A DNA stretch of 64,000 bases from Mantis religiosa (GCA_030765055.1 CM060954.1:106702645-106766644); one strand, 5' to 3'; shown: positions 1 to 12,268, numbered from the stretch's first letter. Notes: generated by a model not told the origin, from the letters alone. Made by a program: numbers and translations.

Positions 1-309
1 GAAAATATATTGTTAGCGTTCTTTGAAGAAAAAGCTAAAATATAACATCTTCATCTTTGTGGACAAACTGCTCAATGATAAAGCTGTGTCTTAATTTAAG
101 CAAGAAACACCAGTAAATACTTAAACTTATAGCATTTATGAAACGTATGTATAATTAAATTTTTGTTACTTTATTTTCAACGTTTTATTAGAGAGTTTTT
201 GCCACAGCGTGTTTTCTGATACGGTATCGGCTATTGTTATGTGACTTGAATACGGTATATATTGTAGCGTATGTTGCTGAGTCAGAGTTTTGCACGAGTC
301 ATTGGTACG

Positions 310-1040
310 TTAATGAGAATAGAAAATGAAGCAATTACTTCATATCGCAGCGTTCGGTGGCATTGATGAGGAGTTATTGGAAGATATGATAATTCATAAT
401 ATTAACAGACAAAGAAATATCCCCTGAGGCGGTGTGGTAATTCGGAGACTAGATTTAAACCAATTTACAGATGAAGAATGCCTACTCTATTTTTGTTTTG
501 ATAAAATGGATCTATGACGGCTAGTAGAGGCTTCACATATACCGCCCAGAATTGTAACAAGAGCGATATCTTGCTAGAGGTAAGTTTGAATAAACAATTT
601 ACATCGTTCATATGGATATATATTAGGCTTTGTTGTACTGAGAGTATATTTACTATTTCAGGAGTGGAAGGTTTGTGCCTAGCATATCCCAACAGACTGT
701 CTGGATTTGGAAGCAGTTTTTAGCGTAATCTTCATTTTTATCAGCAATAGCGAATGCAACGATGAGTATAATATATAGAAATGAAGATCACTTATTAATA
801 AATCTGGCTAACGTAACATGGCTTAACAGAAATAAATTGCAATAGTATGCCCATTCTGTATCATTAAAAGAAACATCTATAAGAAACTCTTGGACCCTTT
901 AGGTAGATGGTACTACTGGTACAGCTTGAGAGGGTGATCCATGTGCTCCTTTACAGAACGGAAGGAAAAACATTTTTCCAGTTGCAGCTACCATGCTGAT
1001 ACCGAAATTAAAGGATTGCTATAAGTAAAGAATCATGATG
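310..1040 (+). pseudogene. PIF/Harbinger-type transposase relic
   Basis: Translated in shifting frames, this stretch gives a string of PIF/Harbinger transposase motifs in the right order. First comes FTDEECLLYF (about 466-495), then a segment reading IPPRIVTRARY, then LAYPNRLS (676-705), then AIANATMSIIYRN, then VTWLNRNKLQ, a VDGTTG block and GDPCAPL. In the family the FIDGT block carries the first catalytic Asp and the GDxAYPL block a later one. Several frameshifts and stops interrupt the reading, so no working protein is possible. A consensus donor and acceptor inside it suggest a small intron (580-661). Terminal repeats and the 3-bp target duplication expected for this superfamily were not found. 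Assignment is from motif memory, not a search. Confidence 0.62.
580..661 (+). other. Candidate 82-bp intron in the Harbinger relic
   Basis: A consensus 5' splice site (GAG|GTAAGT) at 580 and a TTTCAG acceptor ending at 661 flank AT-rich sequence. The transposase-like reading (VTRARY before, LAYPNRL after) continues across the gap only if this piece is removed. Short introns are known in some Harbinger transposase genes. This is inference from consensus sites and reading continuity. Confidence 0.45.
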
Positions 1041-1899
1041 AATTTCAAAGGAATGTTGGTCCTTTCTTACAACACGTGCAGGGGCAGTTGAGTCGAATAT
1101 CAGTTAGGGTGAATAGTTGTTTTAACAAAAGAAACGTAAGAAACAGTGTCCGTAGCAGAGTTCTAAAGGGTAGCACTTGACTTTGTTTGAATAGGGTATT
1201 CTTCGGACCCTTAATAATGACATGACAAAATAGTCACAAGTGGGAATCTTTGGTTGAATAAAGGGCTTCGAGAAAGTGAAAGTTACACACACCCACACGC
1301 AGCTGTGGAGGACACTCAGATGGTGGCTTGGAGCCGATTAGGGTAGTCCTCTTCTTCTGTCTTGGTTGAGGGCAGACCAGAAGCGATGAGAGAAGATATT
1401 TGTCGGTTCATATATACGTGAAGAACGAATTAAGTTTTATCGAGTAATAAGCGTTTCACATACAGTAACTCTAAACAGTGATATATTGGTAACCCTTGGT
1501 CGGCAACCTCGAGTTTAATGTAATGATAAAAAGAAGCATTCATTAAACCAGTTTGAAACGGGCATTCCATTGTCATTAAAACCATCCTTCTCATACATAC
1601 TCACGCATATCCTGAGAGAAACCTCATTGCTCAACCCTGAGCTACCCTTATTATTGTATCAAACTGTAGCGGCAACGTGGAACTGTGCGCCACCCAGCAT
1701 TATATTTATTACAATACTTGCAACTACAGTGCGATCCATATAAACCTGAACCATTTCAATAGGCCATAATTTCCCTTTGAAAGCTCGTAGAATATAGAAA
1801 TTTCTTTTAATGATCTCAGTGGCTCTGGGAGAATTGTCAACACTCGCAATTGTTGACAGTTTATAGTATTAAATGTGCAGTCATAACAGCAACATGAGA
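1041..1899. other. No gene recognised
   Basis: Mixed AT-rich sequence with no long open frame and no recognised repeat. The left part may still belong to the decayed Harbinger element, but no motif can be read there. A short ACACACCCACACGCA run lies near 1290. Confidence 0.5.
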
Positions 1900-2895
1900 G
1901 CGTGTTTACATTTTGAAAACATATTGGAAGACAAGTTCCTTGTTAACAACACAACGAGAATTTCGAAGAGGATGTAATGTAAGCGATGTTCCGACAAAGG
2001 CAACAATTTTATCGCTCGTAAGAAAGCTGGAGACAACTGGTATACTCATTAGTGAGAGTGAAAAACATAGATCGCCATTGGATGTAGAGACTGTTACGGT
2101 GTTACAGATTTTCGCAGAAGGCTATTGAATTCTCCAAATAAATCGTTGTGTCGATGGAGCCAGGAATCATATGGAACGTGTCAAAGAGCTGCGAACAAAT
2201 CGGGATTACGACCTTACAGAGTGCATATGGTGCAACAACTGAAAGAAGCAGATTATGATAAACGAATCATTTACTGTCGATGGTTTCAGGGTACTCATAT
2301 ACCCCGTCCAGACATTCTCTCCATAACGTGGTTTACAGATGGGGCATGGTTTCCACTGTCATACTACATAAACACAAAAACACCAGATATTGGGCTGCTG
2401 TACACCCCCAAGTGATCCACGAAACCCCACTGTATAATGAAAAGGTTAGAGTAAGGTGTGCGGTGTCAGCTTCCAGGATCATTGGTCCTATTTTCTTTGA
2501 TACGACTGAAGTTTATATGAGTATCTTCAAGACATTTGTGGAGCAGCTGGATGATATCGAATTGAGAGGTTATTTCCAGCAAGTTGGAGCAACATGCCAT
2601 ACATCTATTGACACCATGGAACTTGTAACCAGTTTCTTTGATAATCGAATAATCTCAAAAGGTCTATGGCACCCCGGATCCCCTGACCTAAGCTCACCGG
2701 ATTTTTTTTTGTGGGGGTATCTAAAAATAGAGTGTATAAGAATAGGCCACGGACAATTGGTGTTCTCAAGGAGTCCATTCAAAGAGAAATAAGTAACATT
2801 GCGAGGATATTCTCCGTAAAACTTCAGAGAATATGGTGAGACGAGTGCCAACATGTATAGATGCTGGTGGAGGACACTTCCAACGTTTTCTCTGA
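1900..2895 (+). pseudogene. IS630/Tc1/mariner-superfamily transposase relic
   Basis: The region reads as a full-length but frameshifted transposase of the IS630-Tc1-mariner superfamily. The N-terminal helix-turn-helix part shows TQREFRR and VPTKATIL (1940-2020). The catalytic domain has WFTDGAWF (first Asp, about 2331-2354), then HETPLYNEKVRVRCAVSA, RIIGPIFF, FQQVGATCHT (2572-2601), SPDLSSPDFFLWGYLK (2677-2727), and a C-terminal CIDAGGGHFQ ending at TGA 2893-2895. The second catalytic Asp of the usual QQDGAT motif is Val here (codon 2583-2585), and at least two frame breaks occur, so it is inactive. The longest open piece is 2280-2792. Terminal inverted repeats were not identified. Confidence 0.75.
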
Positions 2896-5178
2896 GATGT
2901 AAATAGTGTAATGTAATCTTTCAATTGTGTATTATATTCTCCCAAAGTTGCACATGTGTCCTATTCATGCCATACAGTTGGATCTTCATATGGGTTGGTT
3001 GAAATTACCTCCCGCATCAATGCTAGATCATCATTAATGGTAAAGCGTAGTCTTTCTTCGGTCATTTTGTAAGACAAATGCTAGCCGTGAAGCCTCACGT
3101 TATATGGTGAACTATAACGTGTCCGGTTATCGGTTATCTGTTTACAGTAAACGTGCGCATGTGCAGAACATCGCTCACGTGACACTAAAGTTTACGGTAA
3201 CTGCAAAAATATGGGCAATAACTCCCTAATATTTCCACTGCCTCCCTTATGTAGAATATTGCTGTTTTCTAAGAGTCATGTTGTCAACACTGATGCTACG
3301 CAAGACAAATGAACATCGCAATGAATATCATGACCATGAGAAAGGTAAAACAATACCATATATTTATGTATAATTTATACTGTATAAATATTCAGGACTG
3401 TCTAATATAGTGGGTGATCCACGGGTTAAATGAGAGTTTTCTTTACCCTTTGTAGAGGGGATGACAGTAGTCCATCCCTAGAAGAGCATGTTGGAAATGT
3501 TCGTAGGGAGGCAATTTGGAGACTTTTCAAGCACGAACGAGCTTGTTTTCTAAACATGTTTAACACTGAAAACCACTTCAGTGGAAGAGGGCTAGAAAAT
3601 GTTGGATTCGTGAAACTTTTAAAGGCTTTTCAGTTTGAATTTTTAAATTAATTTGCTAAATAACATTATGTTGTAGAGATAAACGTCTACGAGCAACGCC
3701 GGATATTTCCGCTAGTATGCTAATAAAGGTGGAACATTAAGCTCACTGAGAAGTAGCTCTCCTTGTTACATTTTCCAAGGTTAGAGCAGCAAAGTATTAA
3801 ACAAAAAGGTTAAGAAGGTTTGGCTTCTAACGGTTTAATTAAACTTACTTTATGTCGCAGATGTATGAAGGGAGAGTGCGTAAGTGCATCGTGGAACAAT
3901 CTGCTGCCAGTGACAACGTTACACATTTGGGTTATTGGTCCAAGGTAACACAAACAATAATACCTTTTACTTGCTATCATAAAACAACTGAATGATTACG
4001 AGCGCTAATGAATATTGAGCACAGACATATTCAGATTATTTATTATTTGCGATGCTCAACTATCATTAACCTAGAATTTAGCATTTTGAATTAATTTATA
4101 CTTTATGTTTTTCTTGCAATTGTGTTTTTACTTTCTTTGCCACCTACTGTAGGTAAGAAGATGAGTTGTAGGCATTTCATATAAAAATTTTATGTCGATA
4201 TTTCATCCAAAAAATACATCTTTTGAGGGTAAGATAAATACGAAACATGGTATGCCAGTTCAGTATCTTGCAAATATGCCATATGAAGCTTTGCCAGAAA
4301 ATATCTCTATACAAAACTACCCTTTATATGAACCTTTTTAGAAGTTTTTTATTTTCTAGAAACGGCTCTAACATGTTGATTGAAATATCACATTTTAAAA
4401 GTAGAGATATATATGACAAATGAAATATATATCTTGACTTTTGTGTAAAAAGCCTGGAAGTCCACTTTACTCGTAAGGAAGTTGGTATACTTTAGAAGAA
4501 TTAGTGAACATAAATACAGATGTCTTTAAAACACAATCTATTTCAAATATATTTTGTAACAATAGTCCTTTCCGAGATATACATTAGTACTGTATATATT
4601 TCCACTATAATTCTTCAATGCTTTTTCATTCTTGTCAGGATTCATTTGTTTCTAACGACATCATGGAAACAGTGTAAAATTTTAGTCATAGCGAGCTACT
4701 TTTATATATTCGGTTTCTTCTATTCCTCGTGTATCCACAACGAAATCGTTAGTTTGCACAAGATATATAAACATATAAGCAGTATATAGAGAAAATCAAC
4801 TGCATATAACGCAGGTTACGTTTATTTTTCTTTATGCTGATAGCGGACGTGTTTTTGCATTTTATGTCATACCAATGCCTGTCATTATGATCGCTGGAAA
4901 CTCATTTGCCCTTAGCTTGCTGATGGGATATATGAAATAGCTACCACTGAAATGCTTAGCGCATATACATATATGAATTCCTTCCAAATATACTGATATA
5001 TAATTTTATCCAACAATTTTGTTCATTAAGATGAAATGTATTCAATTATGCCATCTTTTGATTAAAAATATAAAAAACTACTTTTTAAAAACATAACAAA
5101 CTTATATTAATGGAAAGCAAATTCAGAACAGAGCTTAGAGAGGTTTTCCAACTATACTATAATTTAATTTAGCTATTT
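2896..5178. other. AT-rich region without recognised gene
   Basis: No convincing coding region. The open frame at 3430-3651 has no motif I recognise. The stretch at 4545-4680 resembles segments near 22.7, 33.0 and 37.4 kb and may be a copy of an unnamed dispersed repeat. Confidence 0.45.
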
Positions 5179-5188
5179 TAAATGGATT

Positions 5189-5415
5189 TTTGTTGTTGTA
5201 ATTTAAGTCCTCCAACGTTAAGTCATATCGGACGGTGAATGGAACGGGTGAAAAGATGCTCATATGTACCCGGGGTCCATGGAGCTTAGAATTACCCGAC
5301 ATTCGTCTTCCAGGATAAGGGAAACCCCCGGAAAAAACTTTATCCAGGTAACTCACCCTGACCAAGATTCGAACTAGGAACCTCTTGAACGTGAGGCAGA
5401 CGTGCTACCATCTAC
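5189..5415 (-). repeat. tRNA-derived SINE (family A), 5' truncated
   Basis: On the minus strand it has the B-box-like GTTCGAATCT core, the body hairpin GGATAA...TTATCC and the shared tail ending CGTCCGATATGACTTAACG then GTTGGAGGAC. The head stops within the A box, so the first 18 or so bases are missing. A 10-bp duplication, TAAATGGATT, flanks it exactly (5179-5188 and 5416-5425), showing that the truncated form is what was inserted. Confidence 0.85.
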
Positions 5416-5425
5416 TAAATGGATT

Positions 5426-7854
5426 ATGAGAAAGCAGGCATTTTATACGAGAAAATGTTAGTCGCGAAAAACCTATACAAAGCAAAGGTGAAGAAAATAA
5501 AACTGACATATATCTGCAAAGAAACAAACCAATGATTGAGGATGTAGAAGTTGCCATATTTAAAGTTACACAAATCTGTACTAAGCCCCTCCTCTTAAAA
5601 TTGATCTAAGGTTTGGTTCTCTACTCCAAGTTGCGTTTTTATGGAATAGTGCAGTACTAAATTTACAGTACTATATTTTATAAATATAAAATTACAATGA
5701 CAGAATATATTATTTATAATTAAAGAGAACATTTCATTTTATAAGACTGTGCAAAGAACTGAAGTCAAAATTTTAATTTTATTATTGCAATTTGTTAAAC
5801 TCGATACATAGAGCTAGGTCTTCTCCAAAATATTCCCTTAAAACAGTTCGAGGAAACACTTAACTAAGGCACTCCTTATAATTTACATTTTGAATACTAT
5901 CTTTGCTACGGAGGAATACATTTTTATTAACTTTATAATCCTTGATTAAATCAAGAATTAAATTATTCATTCGAGCTTTTACCATTTTCCATTTAACTCT
6001 ATTCATACTACACAGAACCATGGACAGCATTTCTTAATGAAGAACAAAACATAAAATCTTTTAAATATTCTTCTCGTGATCCTGAATTGAAATGCTCTCA
6101 ATGACAGGGGTTGAAAGTTATTCTCCCTATATTTTGAGTATTAAACGTCAATAAATCGCATTGGATTTAGTATAAGTGTGTTATTGATAAGTTTTGTGAA
6201 TATTGACCTCTATTTAATAATTACAAAATATATTATGTACTAATTTCACATGAATTTCTCTACCCACTTTTCTACAAAGAATTCTTACAAAAACTGGTTC
6301 TATTTGCTTCATGTTAATCGAGACAGAGTTGTCAAAATGGTTTTATTACACATTGCGTTTCAGATACAATGGGGACATAGACAATTAAGTGGCGTTAATC
6401 AAATACATGGCTACGCGATGACCTTGAAATTTCGTTTCCATTGTATGACCACGAGGCTTAACACTTTAAAAAAGTATGAAGTACTTATGAAGTATGATTA
6501 TGAAGTATTTGATATTTCAAACAATAATAGAGAGTATCTTGGCATTTTTAATGGAATAAAAGATCTATTTCATTATTTTGTGTGCGTTAACAAGTTCTAC
6601 ATTTTTATGCAGTAAGTTTTGGTCTATCTCTTATGGTTAGCCATTTACACGAAACTCATGTACTTACTGAGTGAAAAGGTTTTCACTGACTAATCTCAGA
6701 AAAATTAAGACATGAGGTTTATTTTCCATGCTACTATCTTAAACATATGGGAGTTTAGTTCAAAATCGTTAACACCATTTTTGGGAAAATAAAAACTGAG
6801 GAAAGTGTTTGCAGCTAAGGGTATTTGAGCTGAGGGATTTCCTTTAAAATGTCCTGTTGCATATGTGAAAGATGCTGAAATTAAATAGCAAATTTGGTAT
6901 TTAACTATTAGTTTTTGAATTATGTTATTTATACACACCTAGGCACTTAGTTTTTCTGATTCAAAATGTCTCAAAACATGTATTTCCTGTAGAATCCCTG
7001 TATCGAGAGCTTTTGGGTGGAATGCGATAGTTAATCTACTCAAATGAAAACCTGAATACAGTTTCCGGAAGTATAAAACAAAGAGGTAAATATGCAACAT
7101 AAATAGTCGTTGACTGCTGTATTCATGCTTTGATATTTTCTGAAGTGAGTGATGTATTATAAACATACACCGATGGAGAAAAACGTTAAAGGGTCAGGAA
7201 TTTCTTAACAGTAATAACACAATTGTTTTCATACTTCGTCAGTAGTGCTTGTAATTTTGTAAATCGTTTATTATGCAACAAAGTTAATAGCCTGTGTGTT
7301 CATTTTGTAAACTGGCAGTTAATACCCTCTCCTAATTACCTAATAAGTGAGCCATGCATTTTGTTATACCGTTACTCAAGTGGTTACAGTGCCACAAGGT
7401 AAATGGGACTGTTTAGTCATGCTTGACTTTGTTTTTTCTTTCATCTCCAGTTGCCTGAAGTAATTGTGTTCTAAAACTCAAATCAAACAGGCGGTGAGAT
7501 CAACAATAGTATTATAAAGAGAGACATTTTATATGCATGTGGGTGCATATTGAAATATTATTGTATTATGTTCTATTATATGAATAGATTGGAGATAGTA
7601 TATTTGTGAAGAAGGGTTTAACTTTTCGTTGATAATGTGACGTAGAAAACAGTTGTTTTTATTTCCCAGAAAATGCCTGTAAAATAAGACAAATGCCACG
7701 GCTATTTCATTCGAAGCAAAACGATACTGATGGCCATAATTGAGCAACTGATATAGCATAACAAAAGAAAATGGAATCTACTTATAACGATGCATGCAAT
7801 ATGCATGCTATAACAATACCAATATATTTGAATATATTTTAATCTAGTGCATTC
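5426..7854. other. AT-rich region without recognised gene
   Basis: Nothing recognisable. The longest open frame (6250-6615, 121 codons, plus) contains no motif, signal peptide or codon bias I can identify and is probably chance; shorter ones at 6705-7166 and 7529-7759 on the minus strand look the same. Confidence 0.5.
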
Positions 7855-7861
7855 GCAGGGC

Positions 7862-8103
7862 ATTTGTTTGTGTAATTTACATCCTCCAACATTAAGTCAT
7901 ATCGGACGATGAATGAAATGGGAGAAATGATGCTCAAATGAGTTCGAGGTCCATGGAGCCCAGAGTTACCCAACATTCGTCTTTCAGGATAAGGGAAAAC
8001 CCCGGAAAAACCTTATCCAAGTAATTCACCTTAAACGAGATTCGAACTCGGGACCTTTTGAACGTGAGGCAGACACGCTACCATCTACGCTAACGAGGCG
8101 GGA
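7862..8103 (-). repeat. tRNA-derived SINE (family A), full length
   Basis: A nearly complete copy: head with A box (GTAGCGTAGATGGTAGC type), B box around GAGTTCGAATCTC, body hairpin and tail, all read on the minus strand. The 7-bp repeat GCAGGGC flanks it (7855-7861 and 8104-8110). It sits right beside a mitochondrial 12S-like segment. Confidence 0.85.
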
Positions 8104-8130
8104 GCAGGGCGTGCTAAATATATACTTATT

Positions 8131-8265
8131 TGAATAATGGATTACAATAAATTATATTTATATGGATTGTTATTGAAAAATAATTTGAAGGTGGATTTAA
8201 TTGTAATTTTATAAAGATTATTAAAATGACTTATAGCTCTATAATATGCACACATCGCCCGTCGC
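8131..8265 (+). pseudogene. Nuclear mitochondrial insertion (NUMT): 3' part of 12S rRNA
   Basis: The segment contains, in order, blocks typical of the 3' domain of insect mitochondrial small-subunit rRNA: ATGGATTACAATAAATT (8137-8153), TTGAAGGTGGATTTAA (8185-8200), TTAGCTCTAAAAT-like sequence (8231-8247) and the near-universal CACACATCGCCCGTCGC (8249-8265). Similarity stops at or just after 8265, where the mitochondrial gene would continue to its 3' end. The left limit is unclear and may extend to about 8111. It is far too short to be an rRNA gene and lies in nuclear repeat DNA, so it is read as a transferred fragment. Calls rest on remembered motifs; alignment to an insect mitogenome would settle it. 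Confidence 0.82.
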
Positions 8266-9442
8266 AGATTATAGAATTATAGAATTATAGAAGTTCATAA
8301 ACCTATATTTTATAATTAATAACCGAGAAGATTTTCGAACACTGCGTGTTTTCCAAATAACTTATCTTGGTGGTAAGGGGTGGGGAATCTTTTTAATCAG
8401 AAGTTTCTTCTTTCGTGTGTTATAAATAACAATGAGAACTATGAAAAATTACCGAAATAAAAATCTTTCTGCGGTTAAACCCTACTGAAGGGGAGCAGGC
8501 AGCAACAACATTCAGGCTGTACGCAGCCTGCCGGCACCTCGGTCGGTCAATTGGACCGAATTAAAGGACAAAGGTTTAATTTTTCTTCATATAAATCAAA
8601 GAGTAAACATAATACTTGAAATTCCGAACGATGATTGTTCCACCGCCAGCGGATACTTACAGAAACTAGAAGACTGTTGGGAATAGGTTCGGAAAGTCAG
8701 AAATCCTGTTGATTTTTTACATCTTTTTCATGCATATTAGTGAATTTTTCACCTGTTATTAGGAAGAGCTAGAAGTATAAGAAGTCAAGAGTGAAAGGGG
8801 AAGATACAAGATCGTTATGCAATAATTTCATAATAAATGGTGGAGGAATGAGCATGGAATTGATTAAATCGTCATTGGAGTGCAAAAAGTTACTCGTGCA
8901 ACTTGTGCTAAGCCGGCTAGTATAACATAAACCTGAACAGGCCTACATGTGTCTTGAGCCGCTTGAAATGAAGGTTAACGACATACTAATGCTTGTGTGG
9001 GAAATCTTCCATTCTCCATGTTTAATGTAATCCAGGGCATCCACTTTTACTCGCCAAGTTAACGAAGAAGCTCGGGAAAAGTTTTCGTATGAAAGGCACA
9101 GAAGCCTTAGAGAAAATTGAGTATTTGCTCCGCTTTCTTCCACTCTCCTTATAATTAGTCTGCTAGGTTGCGTAATGTTAAGTACGGGCGGCTGCTACCA
9201 AAGGAACCGCTTCAACAAACCACACACTAGCTTTAGCATGTAAACGAGTCTCTTTCTGTAGAGTATTTCCTGGCGATATCATTGAATTTACCAGACCACA
9301 GGAGAAATTATTATCGTAATGTCATTAATCTTGTTGTCGTAATACAGGGTACGCAATGTAAACAATATACTTGTATAACAACGTCCTTAAATTAATGGAA
9401 ACAATCATTTCTTCCACACTAGCCATGTGTAAGATAACGTTT
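8266..9442. other. No gene recognised
   Basis: Starts with a short tandem repeat of about ATTATAGAA, three units near 8269-8296. The rest has no convincing open frame. The minus-strand open frame 8943-9143 shows no motif. Confidence 0.45.
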
Positions 9443-9507
9443 GGATGAGTAGAGTGGTTCAAATCCCGGCTATGGCATTGAATTTTTCAGTCCGGCTCTA
9501 CTCATCC
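9443..9507. repeat. Perfect 12-bp inverted repeat (hairpin)
   Basis: GGATGAGTAGAG at 9443-9454 is exactly inverted as CTCTACTCATCC at 9496-9507, with a 41-base loop that contains GGTTCAAATCCC, a B-box-like string. It could be a worn tRNA-like or hairpin element; no flanking duplication was seen. Confidence 0.6.
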
Positions 9508-9647
9508 AGTTCTTGGATTATCCAGTTATGGAAACAGGGAAATTACATCGCTTTTGATTGCTATTTGTACATTAAATACGAAAAATATGGCTTTAGTAGA
9601 ATAGAATTGTATTGTATTTATCAACTTGCTATTCACAAATTTGTTAT

Positions 9648-9651
<4 letters not shown>

Positions 9652-9691
<40 letters not shown>
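9652..9691. repeat. (AT)n microsatellite
   Basis: About 20 uninterrupted AT units. It lies at the 3' end of the minus-strand LINE fragment that follows and may be its tail. Confidence 0.9.
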
Positions 9692-9695
<4 letters not shown>

Positions 9696-10175
9696 ATTTA
9701 GTCCTATAAATTTTTGGTGCCATTTTTCTCTTTAACCTTGCTAGCTTAGCCTGCTTGGCTCCAGGCTATTTAGTGTTGCTGAGTAATATAGTCACCTTTC
9801 CATTCTCTACTCTAGTTTGCTGTTTCCCCTTGTTGTCCCGGCATTTTTTCTTTTCCATTCTTTAGTTTTCTGATCCATTTCACTTTAGATTTCCAAAACA
9901 GGTTCCCTATATTTCTATTTCTCCTTTCATTTTTCTCCGTAACGATTTTTATGGCTATCAGTTCACTATGCATCTTATCCCATTTCTTCTCCCATACATC
10001 CTGTCTTCATACTGCTAGCTCTTTACACTCTATAAAATATGAACTGCACTTTATTTTTCTCCATATAAGTCGAATATTTCTACACTGTTACTTCTTAATC
10101 CTCTTAAAAACATTGATACTGTTCTAATCCAAGCCATTCCTTCCCTCTCCTGTCTGTTACATTGCTCTATACACG
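9692..10175 (-). pseudogene. LINE 3' end remnant (zinc-finger C-terminal type)
   Basis: Read on the minus strand, this segment resembles the C-terminal region and 3' end of the LINE seen at 12540-13391. Shared strings include AGGAGAAATA...TAGGGAA and a GGCTTGG...AGAACAG block. It is full of frame breaks; a coding sense (GLEWLGLEQYQC, then GEIEI) can be followed only in pieces. In the family this part lies after the reverse transcriptase. The (AT)n run sits where the 3' tail would be. Confidence 0.5.
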
Positions 10176-10510
10176 TTGCTTCAAAAGGACACCAAACGAT
10201 TATAGCCGGTGCGTAGTTTATAACTTAACTAGCCCGAATTTCGTGGTCGCAGCTTCGAAATTCTGTTAGGTATGATTTTATACAGCATTAAATATTACAT
10301 GATTTTGTGATTAGGCAGCGCAGGAACCACTGGTATGCGAACCCCAAAAGTTGTTATTGCGACGCACCGGTCACGAAAACAGAAACGTTACTTCTTGCCC
10401 TTTATCAGTGACCCTAGCCTACCTTTCAGGTAATGGGGCAAAGGACAGTTATTTGTGAAAAAGTCGACTAATAACTCGGGAGAGTTGCAAGGTTTTTCTT
10501 TTTTCTCTCC
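10176..10510. other. No gene recognised
   Basis: Slightly less AT-rich than its surroundings, but with no open frame or repeat that I recognise. Confidence 0.4.
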
Positions 10511-10576
10511 TTTTTTGTTGTAATTTACGTCCTCCAAGGTTAATAATGTTAATAAGGTTAATAGGTTAATAATTGT
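10511..10576 (-). repeat. SINE family A tail fragment with short tandem repeats
   Basis: TTGTAATTTACGTCCTCCAA is the reverse complement of the family A tail. Where other copies continue AACGTTAAGTCAT, this one runs into about four imperfect GGTTAATA units (10540-10573). Confidence 0.7.
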
Positions 10577-12268
10577 CTCCCGTAGAATAGGAACTCTGTG
10601 TGAAAGAAAGCTGAAGCATGGAAAATTATATTTTCAACGTATTTTGCAATAAAAATCGCAGCTGAACTTGAGATATCAATGTGAACGATAGTCCCTTTAA
10701 AGCAACGATTCAAGGAACTTTGTGGATGACAGCCATGTTAGTTTCGGCAGCAAAGCAATAAAACTACGCGTAGTATCTTATAATCTCGATAGCAACAAAA
10801 AATCCTTGAAATTTATTCTAAATCATGAAATAACTAAGCAAAGTATAATAAAAATGTCTACTCTACAATTATTGTTTACTGCTTCTAGAGCTAATTTTAC
10901 TCAATTTGGTTTCAGCACCAGATAACGACAAGATATATAAATCGAGCTGGACAAATCGGTAATTCCATAGCCGAAATCTAATTTAGAGAGGGCTAGTGGA
11001 TTAATTATATATTCACGGTCCACTTATTTTGGTTTTAGGCTCAGAAAAAAAGAGAATTTGGCTAAACCTGTAATTGTTGGCATACATAAAACATAGCCAA
11101 AGTGCCTTTGGCGAGAATTTCACCGGATACAAGTTTATGACAGTGGCGACTTCCTCTTGGTGGCAGGCTCTTTTACTTTCATAAAAATACGTTTTTTCTC
11201 TCATTTGATGTCCTTCACCTCAAGATAATAGCCAACTCTGCAAAATTACTTGAGTTTCTGAGTGGCTCATTGAGCTTTAGGTGAAGTGCCCACCCCCTTT
11301 CCCAAAATTAGTCGTGTAATTAAATGCTTCCTCAGATTTTAGGATAAAATATTTTCAATAAGCATTATATTGAAAGACGTTATACAGAGTGTTTAACTGA
11401 AAGCGTGACAAAATTAAACTGGATTTACGAGGTGCTCTACTGAATATTTTTAGGCAGGGAATCTAGCGGCTGAGTGGGAGTAAAATTGTTTAATCACTTT
11501 ACTATCAATAATTATAAACACTGTTTTTTCTGACTTATTTACAACTACGTACATCTTTAATATGCTGTACCGCTTATTTAGATATGTGCTCTAAGTAACT
11601 CGGAAGGAGTTTGATAGTAACTAATATTGCATATTATATCACAGAGTGGCTATATTCTATCGTATTTACATTATCACATACCTGAACATGCTATGAATTA
11701 ATGGTAGGGTTAGGCCCTTCCACCATTCAGTGCCATTTGGAGACCTCCAGAGCAGCAAATACAATTGTTGCAAATTTCTCTTGGTGGTAAAATGTGAAAC
11801 AATGTTCCAACAGGTACCAGCCATCGTGACGTGAGAAGGGTTCCTTACAACAAGAAGAAAAGTACCTGCTAAACAGGAGGAAAATAGTCAAAAGGCTGCT
11901 CCAGTAATGGAATTGATATCTAATTCCTGCTGTTTACTTGTGATGGTAGTTCGGACAGCAGGAATTGCTATGTGTGGGATGAGGAAAATCCTCATGCTAT
12001 GGTTGAGTCACTAAAGTACGTTATGCTGTGAATAACTCTTTCTTTGTATCATATCGTAGTTCCTATCTGTCCTGAGTGAACATAGAAACAGTCGCAGGTT
12101 TTATCTTTTTTTTCAGGAGTGAAAATTGCAGAGAAATGAAACTGTAATGAAAATGTATGTTGAATAGAACAATACAGTCAGGAAGGTGAACATTGTCCTG
12201 CACAATACCATTAGGTAGTAACGAAGAATGCGCGGTGTAGGATATACCAGTCATACAGACAATGAAGC
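10577..12268. other. No gene recognised
   Basis: No coding or repeat signal that I can support. The small open frames at 10722-10925 (plus) and 11013-11204 (minus) show no motif. Confidence 0.45.

Noticed and set aside
6250..6615. 121-codon open frame as a host gene
   Set aside because: No recognised domain, no intron signals, composition like the surrounding AT-rich DNA.
8249..8265. A working rRNA gene
   Set aside because: Only about 135 bases of 12S-like sequence are present, cut at both sides.
9445..9735. 96-codon open frame over the (AT)n run
   Set aside because: Much of it is Ile-Tyr from the microsatellite; no domain.
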